From Liolophura sinensis (lineage: Eukaryota > Mollusca > Polyplacophora > Chitonida > Chitonidae), in NCBI RefSeq assembly GCF_032854445.1, contig NC_088295.1, positions 25,223,385 through 25,287,384 on the forward strand: 64,000 bases of DNA, written 5' to 3'. The translations under genes were made by a program, and so were the position numbers. Positions 50,431 through 64,000 of this stretch are shown here, one piece after another. Below the pieces are notes generated by a model. The model ran no database searches, was not told the DNA's origin, and saw only the letters and a program-made list of their open reading frames with translations. Positions within the stretch are counted from its first letter, which is position 1. Each line of letters begins with the position of its first letter.

Positions 50431-51486
50431 TCAAAAGGACAGTAGCCACTCCGAGATTCGCCTCTCTCGAAGACGTTTGTCCACTTGTGTGCTGATGCCA
50501 TGTTCAGCCAGGATTGTGGTTAATTGTTCCATATGATCACTGCCGCTGTCACTGCCCTCTTCCTCACTCTGGTGATTGTCCTTACTCTGAACCACCCAAC
50601 AGTCATTAATATACTTCTGGATTTCCTTTACGGCACACCGTCGGTCTGCCTTCCCGTCCAACACTTTGCGAAAATATCGCATCAGTCTTGGCGTGAATTT
50701 CCGCCACTGAGACGGAATTTTTGTTGTTTTCCTCCTCTGCCACCCAGAGAACTCATTAAAGTATACATCTCTGATATCCGCATGTTCCCATGGAAAATTC
50801 CCCGTCAGCATACAGAACAATAGCACTCCGAACGCCCATACGTCCCCGCTCATTGATACAGTAATGCTCTCATTTCGCACCGCTTCACAAATCTCAGGCG
50901 GTGTGTACGGAATACTTCCGCTCATTTTCCGTATCACTGTCCCTTCCTTTCTCGTCATACCGAAGTCCATCAATTTAATCTTGGTCAGATCGTTATCAAA
51001 GACCAGAATGTTCTCTGGTTTAATATCCCTATGAACGAGGTACTTGCTGTGCATAAATTCTAAAGCTGAGGCGACCTGTTTGATACAGTTTTTGGCCTGG
51101 TTTTCCGTCAAGCCAACTTGAGGAGGGATGGCTTCAAAGAGATCCCCGAGTGGCACAAACTCTTGAGCAAAAACGTATGAACTTCGGGTCTCAAAGGCCA
51201 CATTGTATGTGTCTACGATGTTGGCGTGTGGCGAGAGAAAGTAGCTGTAATTGAACTCGCGTTGGAACTCTTTAATCTTTGTGTTCGATTTTGGAAGAAT
51301 TTTGAGCGCGATTTTGGCGCCCGTGTGCCGACATTTGGCCTGCACCACTTTACCATACGTCCCACGCCCAAGTTCCTTGATGATTTCATAGTGTTCTTTG
51401 AGATTTAGGAGTTGTAAACTTTCGTCTCTGTTTATACTGCCAGCTGGGGCCACAGAGGTCATTGTTTCAGGTGAATGGTTCAACAT
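50431..51486 (-). CDS. SBK1: SBK-type serine/threonine protein kinase, complete 351 aa
   Basis: Cytosolic Ser/Thr kinase that transfers ATP phosphate to protein substrates; by family it is closest to SBK1/SBK2 (SH3-binding-domain kinases). All core motifs are present: Gly-loop GRGTYGKV (40-47; usual GXGXXG pattern starting at G40), VAIK lysine K62 in ALKIL, probable helix-C Glu77, catalytic loop HRDIKPEN (152-159; D154 base, N159), DFG 174-176, APE equivalent PPE (196-198) and D215 in GDVWAFG. Residues 304-320 are acidic and serine-rich. The last 30 residues are basic. The whole coding region is one exon. The first ATG is at 51486; an acceptor-like TTTGGCAG about 85 bases upstream suggests a non-coding 5' exon. 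The activation segment has serine and threonine residues before YTPPE. The kinase call is near certain; the SBK1 ortholog label is from memory of the family pattern. Confidence 0.93.
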   Translation of the reverse strand: MLNHSPETMTSVAPAGSINRDESLQLLNLKEHYEIIKELGRGTYGKVVQAKCRHTGAKIALKILPKSNTKIKEFQREFNYSYFLSPHANIVDTYNVAFETRSSYVFAQEFVPLGDLFEAIPPQVGLTENQAKNCIKQVASALEFMHSKYLVHRDIKPENILVFDNDLTKIKLMDFGMTRKEGTVIRKMSGSIPYTPPEICEAVRNESITVSMSGDVWAFGVLLFCMLTGNFPWEHADIRDVYFNEFSGWQRRKTTKIPSQWRKFTPRLMRYFRKVLDGKADRRCAVKEIQKYINDCWVVQSKDNHQSEEEGSDSGSDHMEQLTTILAEHGISTQVDKRLRERRISEWLLSF

Positions 51487-54014
51487 ACGTTCTGGCCAGT
51501 CCTCTTATCCACGCTTCACGGCAGCATAAAACATCGATGCATATCACACCTTCAGCTTAAAGGCTCCTGCCAAATAAACAAGAAATAAAAATATATATAG
51601 TTCTGTGAACCGTTGAAATATTTATACAAGAATGTATGTATGGCCTTTATAAAGAATTGTGTGTTTTAGCGGTATACCCATTCATAGATTTGAACATCTG
51701 TGGGGTTTCCAGTTCACTTCATGACGCTCGAAAGTGTAATACTGATGGCGTGAAGTTCTAATAAACAGCAATATATATTGATGAGCACATGTACGCTTCA
51801 GGGTCTGGAAAACTGATATGAGAGAAAGACTGGCCAATCTGTGGGGTTTTCATAATATTTTTAAAAGGGCACAAGGCCTTATATGTTTTGCACTATATTG
51901 ACTCAGCCTGTCAGACAAGGAATGTAGCCTGAAGTGTTGTTTGGCGTGAAAGCCTCCCTCCCCCCTCCCTCGGCAAAAGCCCCCCACCCCTCCAAAATCT
52001 AGTCATTGTCCTCCACTGCTAATAAACTGTTCATTTATCACCATTTATCACTGTTTCTCCAGGCTGTGTGTTTTTATTTTACTGTACTTTACAGTTAGAT
52101 GATCAGCTTTGACGTAATAGACTGCTGGATCGATATATAAAACCTCTTTGTCAGCCGTCACTAGAGTTCCTTGGCGTCTATTAGCTGTATCTGACAAAAT
52201 TCTGACGTTATCTCAGCATGAGCGATTGTATTCCACGTATTAACACTACTACAGCTAAGGCGGATGACATAACGGCCAACAAACAAATAATGTTTTCTTT
52301 AAATAATATTACCAAATAATTTGAATCCCTGTCGACAATAGCTAATGTTTTTGGGAATATGGAGGAATATATTTAACAAAGGGATTTTTTAAAGTATATA
52401 CTAGTTCACATAGAGTCATGATACAAGGTGGCTGCTAACTTACACTTAAGTTACACTTATGCAAGAAGTCATCTATATGACCAAATACAAGGAATTAAAA
52501 TAAGAAGAGGAACGGATTTAATGACATTCAATTTGTCAAAGATACAGGCACCAATCTACATATAGTAAGTATGATTCAGTTTATGATGACAGTGCTACGC
52601 AATTTTTGTACTACGAACATGAAAAGCAATAACTTCCTACAGTGGCATTTGACGCCTTTATTAGCCCAAAAGAGATACAGAAAATCACAGGTAATTTATC
52701 TGCCGGAAGAAAGGCGAGTTGCCCAAATATCCCCGGTCACGTAATCTGTCAGTCACTGATGGCCCATGGTCATCTATTTATAACAATGTACGCCAAAGGT
52801 GGGAACACTAACAAGCTCAATTTGGGATTCAGCTCCTGGAGGAATCGATGCTTCCATAAATGATTTCATAGCAGCTCATGTTAAAGGTTCTAGCATGTAC
52901 TTAGTCGTTAGGCCTGTTACATAACGGTAGGACTACTTATGTACTGTCCATGAAGCTTGAGTATGAATGTAAATGTTTCGTGTATATATGTACTAAATGT
53001 TCAGTGGGTTGGTTTGGTTATTGGCGTGTGTCAGTCTCATGAAGACGTTGAATGGGCATTCACTGGGGTCTGTAATTAGGGTCTAACACGTGCTCGTAGC
53101 GATGCAATATTAATAAAGACTTCCACTGCTTCGTGCCATGGAACTGAGAACTCAACAGAGCCTGAATCTACCCATTTAATTACACTGCTAAACCCTGGGG
53201 AAATTTCTCTTAAATTTTTGTTCACTGATTTATCTGCTGACTCGAAGTATTGGAATGTCTTTCTTCTTTCGCTTTGAAGGGTTGGAAGCCAAGCCATTAT
53301 ATCTACCAGTATATATTGGTTATGTTTCATAAATTCTCTTATTAACATGAATGTAGGCGAAGTACCCATTGTGGAAACAAAGAGACCTAATGATTTTATA
53401 ATTAAAGTTTTTCATCTTCATATTTCTCCAAGGCATATTATCAGTTCTTGTTTCGATCAATATCAGCTTTCAAGGCTGTATTAGAGACCAATAATTAGCG
53501 CTGCATGGTTTCCACCTGAAGGTTTCTTTCTGTAATTAGAGTGGCCACGTGCTCCAACACTATTACTTACAAAAACCCTTTAGATTTATCCAACAACCAA
53601 ATTATGACATTGTTGTCAATAAAACCAAAATGTTACGTTATTTATAGTTGAACGCTTCCATCTTTGTTCTTTGCGGATGTTTGATTGGTGTTTTCCGGAA
53701 CCTGGATATGTACTTTAATGCTTAAAGCACAGCCATCTCTATAATCTAATGCTGAACATAAAAAGATAAAACCCCGCTTTAAAGGCTTCATCGATGAGAA
53801 CGTTGGTCTGAAGTCAGTAAAATCGTTAATGAGAACAAAATGATTTGTTCGATCTGTGTACAGGCTATAAGCACAAGGAAATGTATTTGGTTACAGTTCG
53901 TTTTATCGCAGACTTAATGAGGTTTCAGTAAACCAGTGTATCCTGTCTTAATGAGCCAAAGGCTTCTACTCATAGACCAACTCACAAGAGGCTAAAGAGC
54001 CTCTTATTCATGTA

Positions 54015-54120
54015 ATAAATCAACAAATCTGCAAATAAACAAATCTGCAAATAATGAAATCTGCAAATCATCAAATCTACAAATCAATAAATGAACAAAC
54101 CTTCATATCAACAACTCTGC
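54015..54120. repeat. Short tandem repeat with CAAATCTGCAAAT core
   Basis: CAAATCTGCAAATAA, GAAATCTGCAAATCAT and CAAATCTACAAATCAAT follow each other every 16-18 bases, about six degenerate copies. Confidence 0.75.
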
Positions 54121-56487
54121 AAAATCGAGGCTTAGTCATGGCGAGGCATGTCGTTAGTTACGGAAGTTAATACGACAAATAAACGGGATTACACTGAGTT
54201 GCATTGGGATATCAGTTGGTAAACAACACCGGCACGCGCCACTCAAAACCACCACGCCATCAGTGGTTTGATTCTATATAACCATAGATGTTCTGATATG
54301 AAGTAAATCGGAAAAACAAAGATTTTACTTCATACCATTGTAGGAAGGATTCATTTGCATCCAACAACCCTCGATCTGCAAAAGTCGGGCTTAAAATCTT
54401 AGGCAGCACTGTACTGTCTTGGCAACAGGCAGCTGTGTCAGTGTGACCACGGAAACTTACGATGACCATGGCTGTTAGAAGGGTGTGTGCCCGGGGCTTC
54501 TCAGTTAAGTACTTCACAGGCATTGTAAATTGGCGGACCACCTGGATGATGGAATACTTGTTCGAATAAGCCCTGTATCTCCACAGCTCACAATGTTTCA
54601 TTTCTGTACATAAACAGCCGCCTTTTGCATCCATATATATATATATTCTGCTTAGGACATCGGACCTTGGATATTTACCAATGGGCAACACTGCGTTATA
54701 CATAAATAGTCATTATTGGCATCCGTTCATTTTGTGTGGAAGATGTCGGGCTTTCGCTATTTACCAACGGGCAACATTCTATAAAATACAGAAACTTCTG
54801 TTGTTGACTTTCCTGAAACAATTAGCAATCATTCCGACAGATAGCAGATGGTTTATCCCGTAATGTGTATACACGAATATTAACTATCAATGACACGGCA
54901 TTCAGCTGCTTTGTACCGAATTTACAGTTACTCTTATTCAAAGAAGTGGAGTTTGACCACTATATCACGTACCTGTTATAGAATCAACGGGAACTCTCCA
55001 TAGTATTGATATACGCCGGTACAGAAGACTATGGTGTTGCCTTATCCACGTGTGGGTAGTGCGGTAAAAAATGATCCGAGTCAGTACGCTAAATAGGTTT
55101 CTACAACGCTCGTTGTTTTTGTCTACGCTAAGTTTACACGCCTTATACACAGTGCTACAGCTCCATGTCTCTAATCGTCTATCTAACACGCCAGCTGGAG
55201 ATTCTCGTAGTAAAGCCGACGTAAAGGCTGATCTATACGCCTAGCCCAGGCAAGTTCTTGTATATAGAGTAGCTCGCCAATGATGTCATCTGGCTGGCAA
55301 GTTTCTATTTTGGTCACATAGTGCCTCGCGTATCTGCCTCGTTTTCAAGGCTGGCGGTTGGAGGGTTCATGACGTCGGTGTGACTTCGCCAATAGCCATC
55401 TGTTGAAGGCCTCTCCGTCTATTGATCGACAGTGACAGGCTGGAGGACATAGGCTTGTCTCATCTTAATCGATCTATAGAAAATCGATTGTGCCCAGCCT
55501 ACAAAGCTTTTAGAAGCAGCCAGAAAGAGATTTCTGATGGAGGCTAGCATGTATTCTGTGTCTGACGCCTCTATTGATTTGCCTATAAAGTACCCGTGAA
55601 AATAGGTTGATCGTGTATCTTGAAGGATTCCGTGTTACATCCAGGGCAATGTTAAAGGCACTGGAAGAAAAAAGGCGATTCTGCTCACAGGGGGCGAGCG
55701 AGGTTATAACAGACGGTGTAGCCAGATTGTAGTAAGCCAGGAGGATATGTACAACAGTAAACCGGCTCCTCCGTGTCGACAGGAATGTATGAACAGATTG
55801 GAAAGTGGAACTCTTCCTCTAACTTTGTTAGGCTGACCGAATGTGCTTCGCTCTGACGGCGCTCATTCCCTAAGCAGACTCTCAAACAGATCGTTTTTAG
55901 ATGATTACTGTGCGCATGGACTGGGATCCAGGTCCACTAATATATCTCACAGGATCACAATAATCAAAATCGACTTATTTTCCGTTACTCGATAGCCTTA
56001 ATCTGTCTGCAATTAGCATAGTTCCACTGTAGTCTTTTTTCAAAGGTAGTCAGAATTAAGATTTACCAATTACCACAGTGAGTGTGACCTCTGTGTGGAA
56101 AACAGCATTTGTCTTTCCCATAGCCAACTGGAACATGATCAAGTAGTGCAATAAGATAACTCTCGGGCGTGTGTGAGTTTGGTCAGCGAGACATCGTATC
56201 ATCACAAATTTGTTTGTAAAGGAGCCTACAGCATTGACGTCACAACCACTTCCTTAACGCTGAGTTCAAACATCTTATTTGATCCAGTTAATCATGCGTA
56301 CGGCATACACACCAAAACCAGTATTGCTGATAGTAGTGACAGCCAAAGACTCTGGGCTATTCAGTTATCAATAAAAAATGTAGAAAGACTACATAGCTTA
56401 CATACTACTTTTCATAAGTTTGAGGCAGGGTTCTTTAAAATTGTAGATCTTAGATAAGGTACAATCCATCTCATGGAAACGAAAATG

Positions 56488-56640
56488 ATACGTGAGAAGG
56501 TCCCGCAGCAACTTGCGGATGATCGTGGATTTCCACCGGGCTCTGCCCGGTTTCTTTCCACAATAATATTGGACGCGGTCGTGTAAGTGAAATATTTTTC
56601 AGTACGGCGTGAAACACCAATTAAATAAATAAATCAATCA
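56488..56640 (+). mobile_element. SINE family A, 5'-truncated copy
   Basis: GAGAAGGTCCCGCAGCAACT, TGCGGATGATCGTGGATTTC, CACCGGGCTCTGCCCGGTTT, CCACAATAATATTGGACGCG, AAGTGAAATATTTTTCAGTA and CACCAATTAAATAAATAAAT follow the family order. The tRNA head is absent. The GGGCTCTGCCC hairpin typical of this body is intact here. Confidence 0.85.
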
Positions 56641-59600
56641 AACGAAAATGGTCGTGACAAGGAGGATCAGTTGTAAATTACTGCCGTTTTGGGCATCAAT
56701 GATCAAACAAGGAGTTCCGAATTATTCATCAAAGAAAGCGTGTATATATATTTATATAAAGATTTATCGTTAAAGCAGGTTAAAAGGTTTTGTCATCCAG
56801 TCCAGTTAGAAAGATCTGCTGTTTTGCCTTTTCTCAACTTAACATTTGTAGGTAATTTGACTGCCGGCAGTATTAATATTGTAATCTGAAATAAAGAGAC
56901 ATTTTACATTTGTCAATTCAGCTATATGGAAATATTTCACCTCAAGATGTCTCTCTTAGAGCAGGAAACTCACAGCACAAACAATAATGGCATTATCTCG
57001 ATGTCATTTTCAAAAACAGAATACAAACAATAGATCCTGTCCATTTTTGTGACATATGCTGAATATATGCTTGATCTACTGAAAAGGCACTTTTTCATTT
57101 TCTAGGGAAGCTCATGTTATTCATGCATTGTCGGAGTCGGCTTACCAGTTGCGTTCCAAATGAAACCTGTCCTGTCAACGTCGTTGATGAGTGCTGGAGA
57201 TGATACAGAGATCATAATCAAAGAAAACATAATTTAAGCTACAATTCACGTGCAATAGTAATACGTGTTCACTCAGTTGGGTACCGGTTCTCTCTGCTTC
57301 TCAAGGTTATGTCAGTTACGGTGCTTCCGGTCATTCTATTACGGCCAACTGCGTGCCTTTTATAAGCAAAACATCGCCTGTGCACATCTCATAAAAAGTG
57401 TCCTCAAAAAGCATACCATAACCGCGCCTTCGTGGATTAAGTTGCGCATTAGACAATATAAACAACCGAACATCAATAAGCCAGGAACATGTACCACTGG
57501 AAATGTATGACATGTCAAGAATGTTACGTTAAAAACCATATATGTTTGTGATTGAGGTTGGCTGGTCCCACACCTATTGATATAAAAATAAATAATGCGG
57601 CAATACACCGCTCCGTACGATGTTAGTACAATGGAATCTGATACAACCATTCGCCATTGTTTAGTAAATAGCATTTAAAAGGGGTTGACTAAAACCGCCA
57701 GGGTGCAGACGTACACTGATTGCTTATATTAGCGGTTGCTATACACCAGAAGCAATGGGATGTCTGTCTTTATTAGAACAAGTAATTAACAGGTTACAGA
57801 CATAACATTAATTAAAACCCAGTCGTGTTCGGGTGTCCAGATATCCGAATGGATAGATTTCAGAGACTGTGAGAAGCGTTCGAAGGGGAAATGTCTACAC
57901 TTGCACCTAAATGGAGACGGGGGCCCTTAAATTGAACTGTAGTACAGCAAAGATAGGCATGTAACGTTTTCAATATTAATTTGTTCACTGGGTGTTTTCA
58001 AATGTATCCTACAGAATATTTTCTGCTAGGGCCATGTTACTCCTATACCCAAGGTTAACCTGACCTACCATGTAAAAGTTATCCGACATGGGCGCGACGC
58101 AACAATCGAGTAAAAACGAACATGTGATCAATTCCGTTCGTTTCGAGCCATTCTATTAACGCCGTTCAAGATCTCTGCTATAAATCTATGCGTCGAAACA
58201 GACATTCGTATATAAACCGTCAACCAAGATGGACACTCCAGGTCAATAGTTGCATGGCGTATTCATAACGACATTTAACGCAAAACGACGTTCAACAAAA
58301 CTAAGAGAATATATAAAGTACGAAAATAGAACGGTGCATATACAGTACATGCATACATGCCGTCTTAATACATGCGTAGGTATGAACGTTTTCCTAAACG
58401 TTTACGTGCAAAGTGTTACTCTGACCAAATACGCTTCATTGGTGTCGTTTGGAAACAGTAACTCCAACATTCAAATCTCTGGCCTCAAACGACAAAAAGC
58501 TGTATTTTTAGTATAGCCAGCCTGTTAAGCTGCGTCATAAGATTTCAAAGTGAATGTAAGAATATTTGTGGAACATCTGAGAGTCCATTTGCTATAGATG
58601 AGGAAAACAAATCTTTGTTAAAACAGCCGCCAAGCCCATTTTCACTTTGTAGCACTCGATAAGGAATATTGACATCATTGTCACACACAATTAAAACCAA
58701 TGTGCCCAAACAAGCAATTATTCCAAATGATCTGTTAACCAAGCTACAACAGCAAACCATTAATGTCATATAGTGCACGTTTTCTTTTGGATATATTTAA
58801 GTCTTAATACTTGATGCGTTTATGAAACAGGTCATTGGAGTTTTGATTAGAAAATTGGTGATTGATGACTTGGGGAAATTACAACGATTTTTGCCTCGAG
58901 TGAGTATCAAGTGATAGCATATCAGGATGTATAACCCTAAAAAAAAACAAGTTTAGTTTTATCTCATAACTGAATAAGACAGAGGTCAATGTAGATGCAT
59001 AGCGTATGAATAATGCATGGAAACAGCGAGGCGAGATGACCACGGTGAATGCCGAAATGGCCTGTTATTAGCTGGGTATCGTGCTAACCTTCATTATACC
59101 TCAAAGTGAACACTTTATCATCTCATTTGAATTCTAAAAGGTTTTATGTAAATATTCGAACCCTTATTCCAAGTTTGTTCTATTCTAGTCTCAGAATTAA
59201 GTAATCAGCCATAACATAAATGAGTCCACAAGGGTACAGCGTATACCCAGGCCAAGCCCCTGGTATTTAACGCCGTTGAGGCGGTGTAAGTGAAGCAAAC
59301 GTAATAGGACGCATATATGCTGCACATTATAATTATGAGTATAATTATGTGCAATTTTCCGAAACGAAGCCTGATGTGATTGAAATAGAAGTGTCTTTGT
59401 GTGATCTACGTAGTAATGACGGAAGGTGAATTTTGTGCAATTCGCCATAAAATTGATTCCTTATACCTTTGGGCAATGGCATCAAACTCCCAGTGAAATT
59501 GGTTAAAGGCTCAGGCAACGTTTCTTTGCCCTGATTCAACAGGGTCATAAAACATCACCTTCCAACCCGCATCCAAGAATACGACGTTCTTACGGGCATT

Positions 59601-62600
59601 AGCGTTAAAGGAAATAACTATAAACTTCTGGGTTAGGTTCTGATATCGACCGTCTGTTCCAGTGTGTAATCAATTTGTCAATCGATAGAAATTCATCTCC
59701 TATGGCAGAATTCTATCCGAATACAACCAAAAACCCCGAGGGTGAAATCTTTCATTAAATTCAGGCAGTAGGCCATTGGCAATCATATAACCTCAGCTAC
59801 CTGTCAGTCTGCAAGATTTACTAGTTTAAGGAAGGTGACCTCCGATAGACCACCTAAATCGAGATAAATTGAAGTCCGACTCTTTCTTGTGTTGCCCGAA
59901 AACGATGCACAAGGTCAAGCGCTGGTCAGAATCAAGTATTGCAACCTTGCTGGACTGCCTACAAAATGAGGTTAAGCACTGGGACAGCACGTTTCCATGA
60001 TACTTATGTTTCTGATGGCAAACGAGTCCAGTCACGTTGTATTTTTATCATATTCTGTGGATATCTATCTTCAGCATTCTTTTCTAAAACCATGACCTTA
60101 AGCACTTTCGACAGCTAAAACAAGACATATTCAAAATGAATCTATTTGCAATTTATATCATGGCACTTAGCTTTTATAGTGCCACATCAAGCACATCAGT
60201 TTTGTAATTTGATGATTTTTACATTCTCACAAAACAAATTCATATTTGGTTTTACTATAACTCGCCCGTCAGGGCTCTTTGCGAAACCAATGAACTCTGA
60301 TGTTGGCAAAGTTTTCTAAGCGCTGCATATACTGTTTGCAAATTGTGCCATAGTCAGCTTCTATTTTAAGGCGGGCGAGGGATATTTTAAGAGTCACACT
60401 TAGGGCTTTTGCTAGACATAAAAGCATGTAAGAAATGAAAGATGCTTTGTAACATGTTGTGCACACTACGGAAGTGTATTTTCATAAAAAAAAAACAACT
60501 ACGCACTGCAACGAATTGGATTACTCCTTTTTCGGCAATGTGGCAACTGTGTTCTAACGAAAGCAAATTTCTGCGCAATCCAGCGACGAAAGAAAATCGT
60601 AGACAGGGATGACACACTAACACTTGCAATTTGACTGCGTGTTCTCAGAGATTATGGAACATTAATATAAGTCATATCATCATATACGTTCACGTTCTAC
60701 AGATATATTTTCTTCCACAGCCTGCGATTACATGAAGACATCAACATTCAAATGTCTTCCAATGTGTAAATAATTAATCCATGAAATATGCACGCATTAA
60801 TTAAAAGTACATTCGTTAACAAAATGAATTATTTCAATGTGCTGAAATAAAATTACACGGCATACGAACATCTGACCCACGTGTGAATATCACCAGATAT
60901 AGACTATCCCACATAACGGACGGGGTGCAGGTAATGTCAAAACTATGGGTTAACTGAATGCAGTAAACTGATGCTATTTATTTAAGAATGAACCGTAGCA
61001 CTTTCACAGATTAAAAGAGTAATTGAAAACATTCAAGGGTTCGGCACTCTGATATTGCGTAGTAGACTTCCCATTTTAAGATGTTCATCATAAAAGTGGT
61101 TTACAATAGTTTGTTTTCTTGCAATAGCCTCCTGACCTCAGCAGTGAGATAAATCCACCTAGAGCTAGAGAAGACGAGGGAAACGACCTGAAGGGATTCG
61201 ACCGTCCTTGTGTCGATAACAACGCACCTGAACTTGGCTGCTCACCTTAATATGTTAATGGTTATGACGAAAACAGACCTACGAAAAGAGAGGTTTCAAT
61301 AAATTGTCGCAAGGTTGAACTAAAAGCTTAAAATAATTTTACTGATTTTCTTCTGATCACATTTTGATATTGAACGGTTCCATCATTTTGCTTGAGAATA
61401 CGATATAGCTTTATTTTGTTGTTTCTCCCCCAATTCTCCCGAGTCAGTTGTAAACAGTTTATGGAACAGCCGAAACTTGCACCTGTTTGAAGCCCATCAA
61501 AAATCCTTTAACGTTTGTTGTAATCACTGCTAAATGAAACTGGTAACACGAAGAAAGCAAATTTATTTTGGTAATACCTGATATGCGGGTCTCGGAATTT
61601 TCCCAAGCGAGGATGAAGTATTGAGAAAGCAAACGTGCGATAATCTAGCCCGCCCGCCGTAAGTCACTCGCACGAGACAAGTGCGGAACGAGGAACAGAT
61701 GCGCGCGCTCTAACCATGGTAGCATTGACGTCATTCAGATGAAAGCAGTGACGAGAATAGACAGTAAATGATGCACCACACTCACAGACTTCTTTTACCT
61801 GAGAAAAAATCACCTTGAAGATTACACGTATTAATTGAGTTAATTAATGGTGCTTGTAAGGCATAACTGGAGGAAGACTTGGAACAAAAATAGATGAGAA
61901 GAGTGAAAACGCAATTCAGAGCAACATCTAAATAACACGTCCCAGAATACACCTTTGGGGAATCTCTTACAGTTCGCCTCCAATCCTCTGACAATGTGCA
62001 GCGATAAATTTCAACATCGAGATGTTGTTTCTGTTGATAAAGAGCCGAAAGCTGGTACTAAAGATGTGAGGCTGTCACCAAGCCACGTCTACACAGTAAA
62101 TTTTAGCCGTCGCAGACTTCTAGACAATTGTATCTGGCACACCAACGCCACAACTTATTGCTAGATCGGACACTAAGCCAATTTACTGCCAACTTAAAAT
62201 TAGCCTAAACCCTGTGTCAATGTTTGCGCCCAGGCAGACACCGAATAAAAGCATACAGCTTAATGTTATCATTAGGAAACTGTTGTCTTTAATACAGACG
62301 TATACACTACTGATGTCATTATACTCTGTTGTACAACTAATTCTGTCCTTTCCTGATGTATGTAGAAAAGGAAAGGGCAGATGTATGAATGCAAATTTAC
62401 ACACAACAACAAAATATATAAAGAGTATTTAGCAACAAGCTGAGCTTGACGTTAAGCAAATATTGTCTCCTGATGTATTGACTGAACAGCCTCATATATC
62501 AACTGTCTCCCGAATGTGACTTGACAGGTATGATAATACAATCTACAAATATATCATGTTTCATATGGACACAATCATTCGTCTGAAAGTACTAAAACAA

Positions 62601-64000
62601 GTCAGCTGGAACCTTTTGACGCTGAAGCCATATAGAGATTTCTATACTGAACTCGATACTAACTATCAATAACCATGAACACCATCCATGACATGTCTAT
62701 CTCTGGTTGCCATGTCTTTGAATATTGTCTGCTAATTGTCTGGAACCATGCGGATGTGTCTGGTAGAAATCAGCAAAATACATCAATCGTTATGATCACT
62801 TTGAGGTTATGTAACACTCATGTGTATAAATTAAATGGACTGGGCAAGCTAAATAAAATATGGTAAAAATAAGCACAAATATCGTTGTACAATATATAAT
62901 GTTCAAGCTTTCGTAAAATTCTGATTCTTTTTCAGGGCAAATGACAAGACCAGTGACATTAAATAAAGTTCTATAACCATCAAACATGCGGGATTTTTTT
63001 TATGAAATTCTGTAGATTGACAAGATGATAGGTTCTACCGGCTAAGTGCAACCATTTGTCAACCATCACATTGTCGTGGCTTCTTTTGTTTTACTCTTTG
63101 TGATGTAGTTTTATATTGTGAGTTTGCTTACACCATTTTGTCTTGTTGATATCACCACAGTGTTTCACTACAGCAGACGTATTGATTACTCACTGCCGAC
63201 GTATTGTTAACCCACTAGAAAAACCCCACCCACATATACTTTATATTTCCAAAGTGACATCATATCTCACGGGATCGTAATTGCATAAATCTATTTTTAT
63301 TTTCAGAGGCAATGCTATTTACAACTTCGAAGACAAACATTTACATTCGCAGCTGTATTATCATTCTATTATAAGGGGTAGTTATGGAATTTACTATTAC
63401 TGAATCGGAGCTCTTCCAAACAGACTGAATATATATAAAGGTCGATATTAAGCTACAAGATATTTGAACAAAGCATGAACACCGTTTACGCCGCTAAAGT
63501 GTGCGACAAGCAGCAAGCAATCAATGTCGCCGACGAAGTATTTGTCTAAACATATTTATATTTTTAAAAATTTACACTGTGGGAGCTTTTCGCCACTTAT
63601 CATACCAGAACTTGATGGCTGAATACAATGTATAGTTTATAGGATGAGATTTACACGCGCGTGTAACAATTTAGATTTTTGTATGCTTTGTGTTGGTTAC
63701 AATGGTGAAACATAACAATGACTGTACGTTGTAGACAGTTATTCTAAAACCCGTGTTAGAAATGCCCCCCTGCCACTTTCCCTCACATCAGCTAAAGCAA
63801 TTACAAAACGTTGCTAGAGACTAGTCAGCTTTGAAACACATTGAAATACTAAGAGAACTCCTCGACAGAGAATCCAAACAGTACATTGCAATAATCATGT
63901 GGTGGATTTGCAAGTATGTACATTCGTTAGAACGAAGTGCTAATGACTTACCATACTTGCGAATACGTGGGTACTCTGGCACTCAGGCACTCAGTTTACG

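Larger units (their letters stand above)
51575..64000. other. Upstream region of the kinase gene, no further gene recognised
   Basis: About 12 kb without a convincing exon. The longest frame is 147 residues on the minus strand at 54260-54703. Others of 94-104 residues lie at 53076-53369, 56173-56457 and 57360-57674. None shows a family signature I know. A short AAATCTGCAAATAA-type repeat lies at 54015-54120 and a SINE at 56488-56640. Non-coding kinase exons could be hidden here. Confidence 0.35.

Noticed and set aside
50524-51408. Plus-strand frames opposite the kinase
   Set aside because: They are antisense shadows of the kinase coding sequence.
54260-54703. 147-residue minus-strand frame
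   Set aside because: It is the longest unexplained frame outside repeats apart from the kinase, but shows no domain, no supporting splice context that I could find and ordinary AT-rich composition. It may be chance.

Overview
The window looks like eukaryotic nuclear DNA from a marine invertebrate, most likely a lophotrochozoan such as a mollusc. The base composition is AT-rich, coding exons are sparse with GT/AG introns, and there are many minisatellites. Two tRNA-derived SINE-like families recur. One carries a Leu/Ser-type tRNA head and a tail of short CAAATAAA-like repeats. The other has an Arg-type tRNA-like head and ends in ACGACGTTAAA. I associate both with mollusc genomes from memory only. 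No operons, phage genes, CRISPR arrays or other prokaryotic systems are visible.

Only two host protein genes are well supported, both on the minus strand. (1) Positions 1749-8700 hold a spliced gene with five coding exons and a probable non-coding first exon. Joining the exons in phase gives a 176-residue protein with a His/Lys-rich start, a 12-serine run, a Gly/Pro/Tyr-rich middle and a lysine-rich end. Its family is not recognised. One of its introns contains a decayed Penelope-like retroelement (4180-5280) and a 91-bp tandem array. (2) Positions 50431-51486 encode an intact 351-residue Ser/Thr kinase of the SBK (SH3-binding-domain kinase) type in a single coding exon.

The other ~50 kb is gene-poor and repeat-rich. 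A TTAA-flanked MITE-like element lies at 216-702. A second inverted-repeat element with a 4-bp target duplication lies at 16420-16990. Tandem arrays occur at 5430-5890 (91 bp), 13200-13690 (degenerate), 13905-14265 (37 bp), 14270-15030 (41 bp), 15136-16040 (45 bp), 20100-20435 (90 bp), 23750-24710 (55 bp), 30055-32060 (46 bp with a 127-bp higher-order unit), 42450-42605 (69 bp) and 45195-46295 (19 bp). SINE fragments are scattered from 10 to 57 kb.

The long open frames inside the arrays come from repeat periods that open reading frames by chance and are not called as genes. In the long stretches between repeats a few unassigned ORFs of 90-150 residues exist. I could not tie them to any family, so they are recorded as doubtful or rejected.
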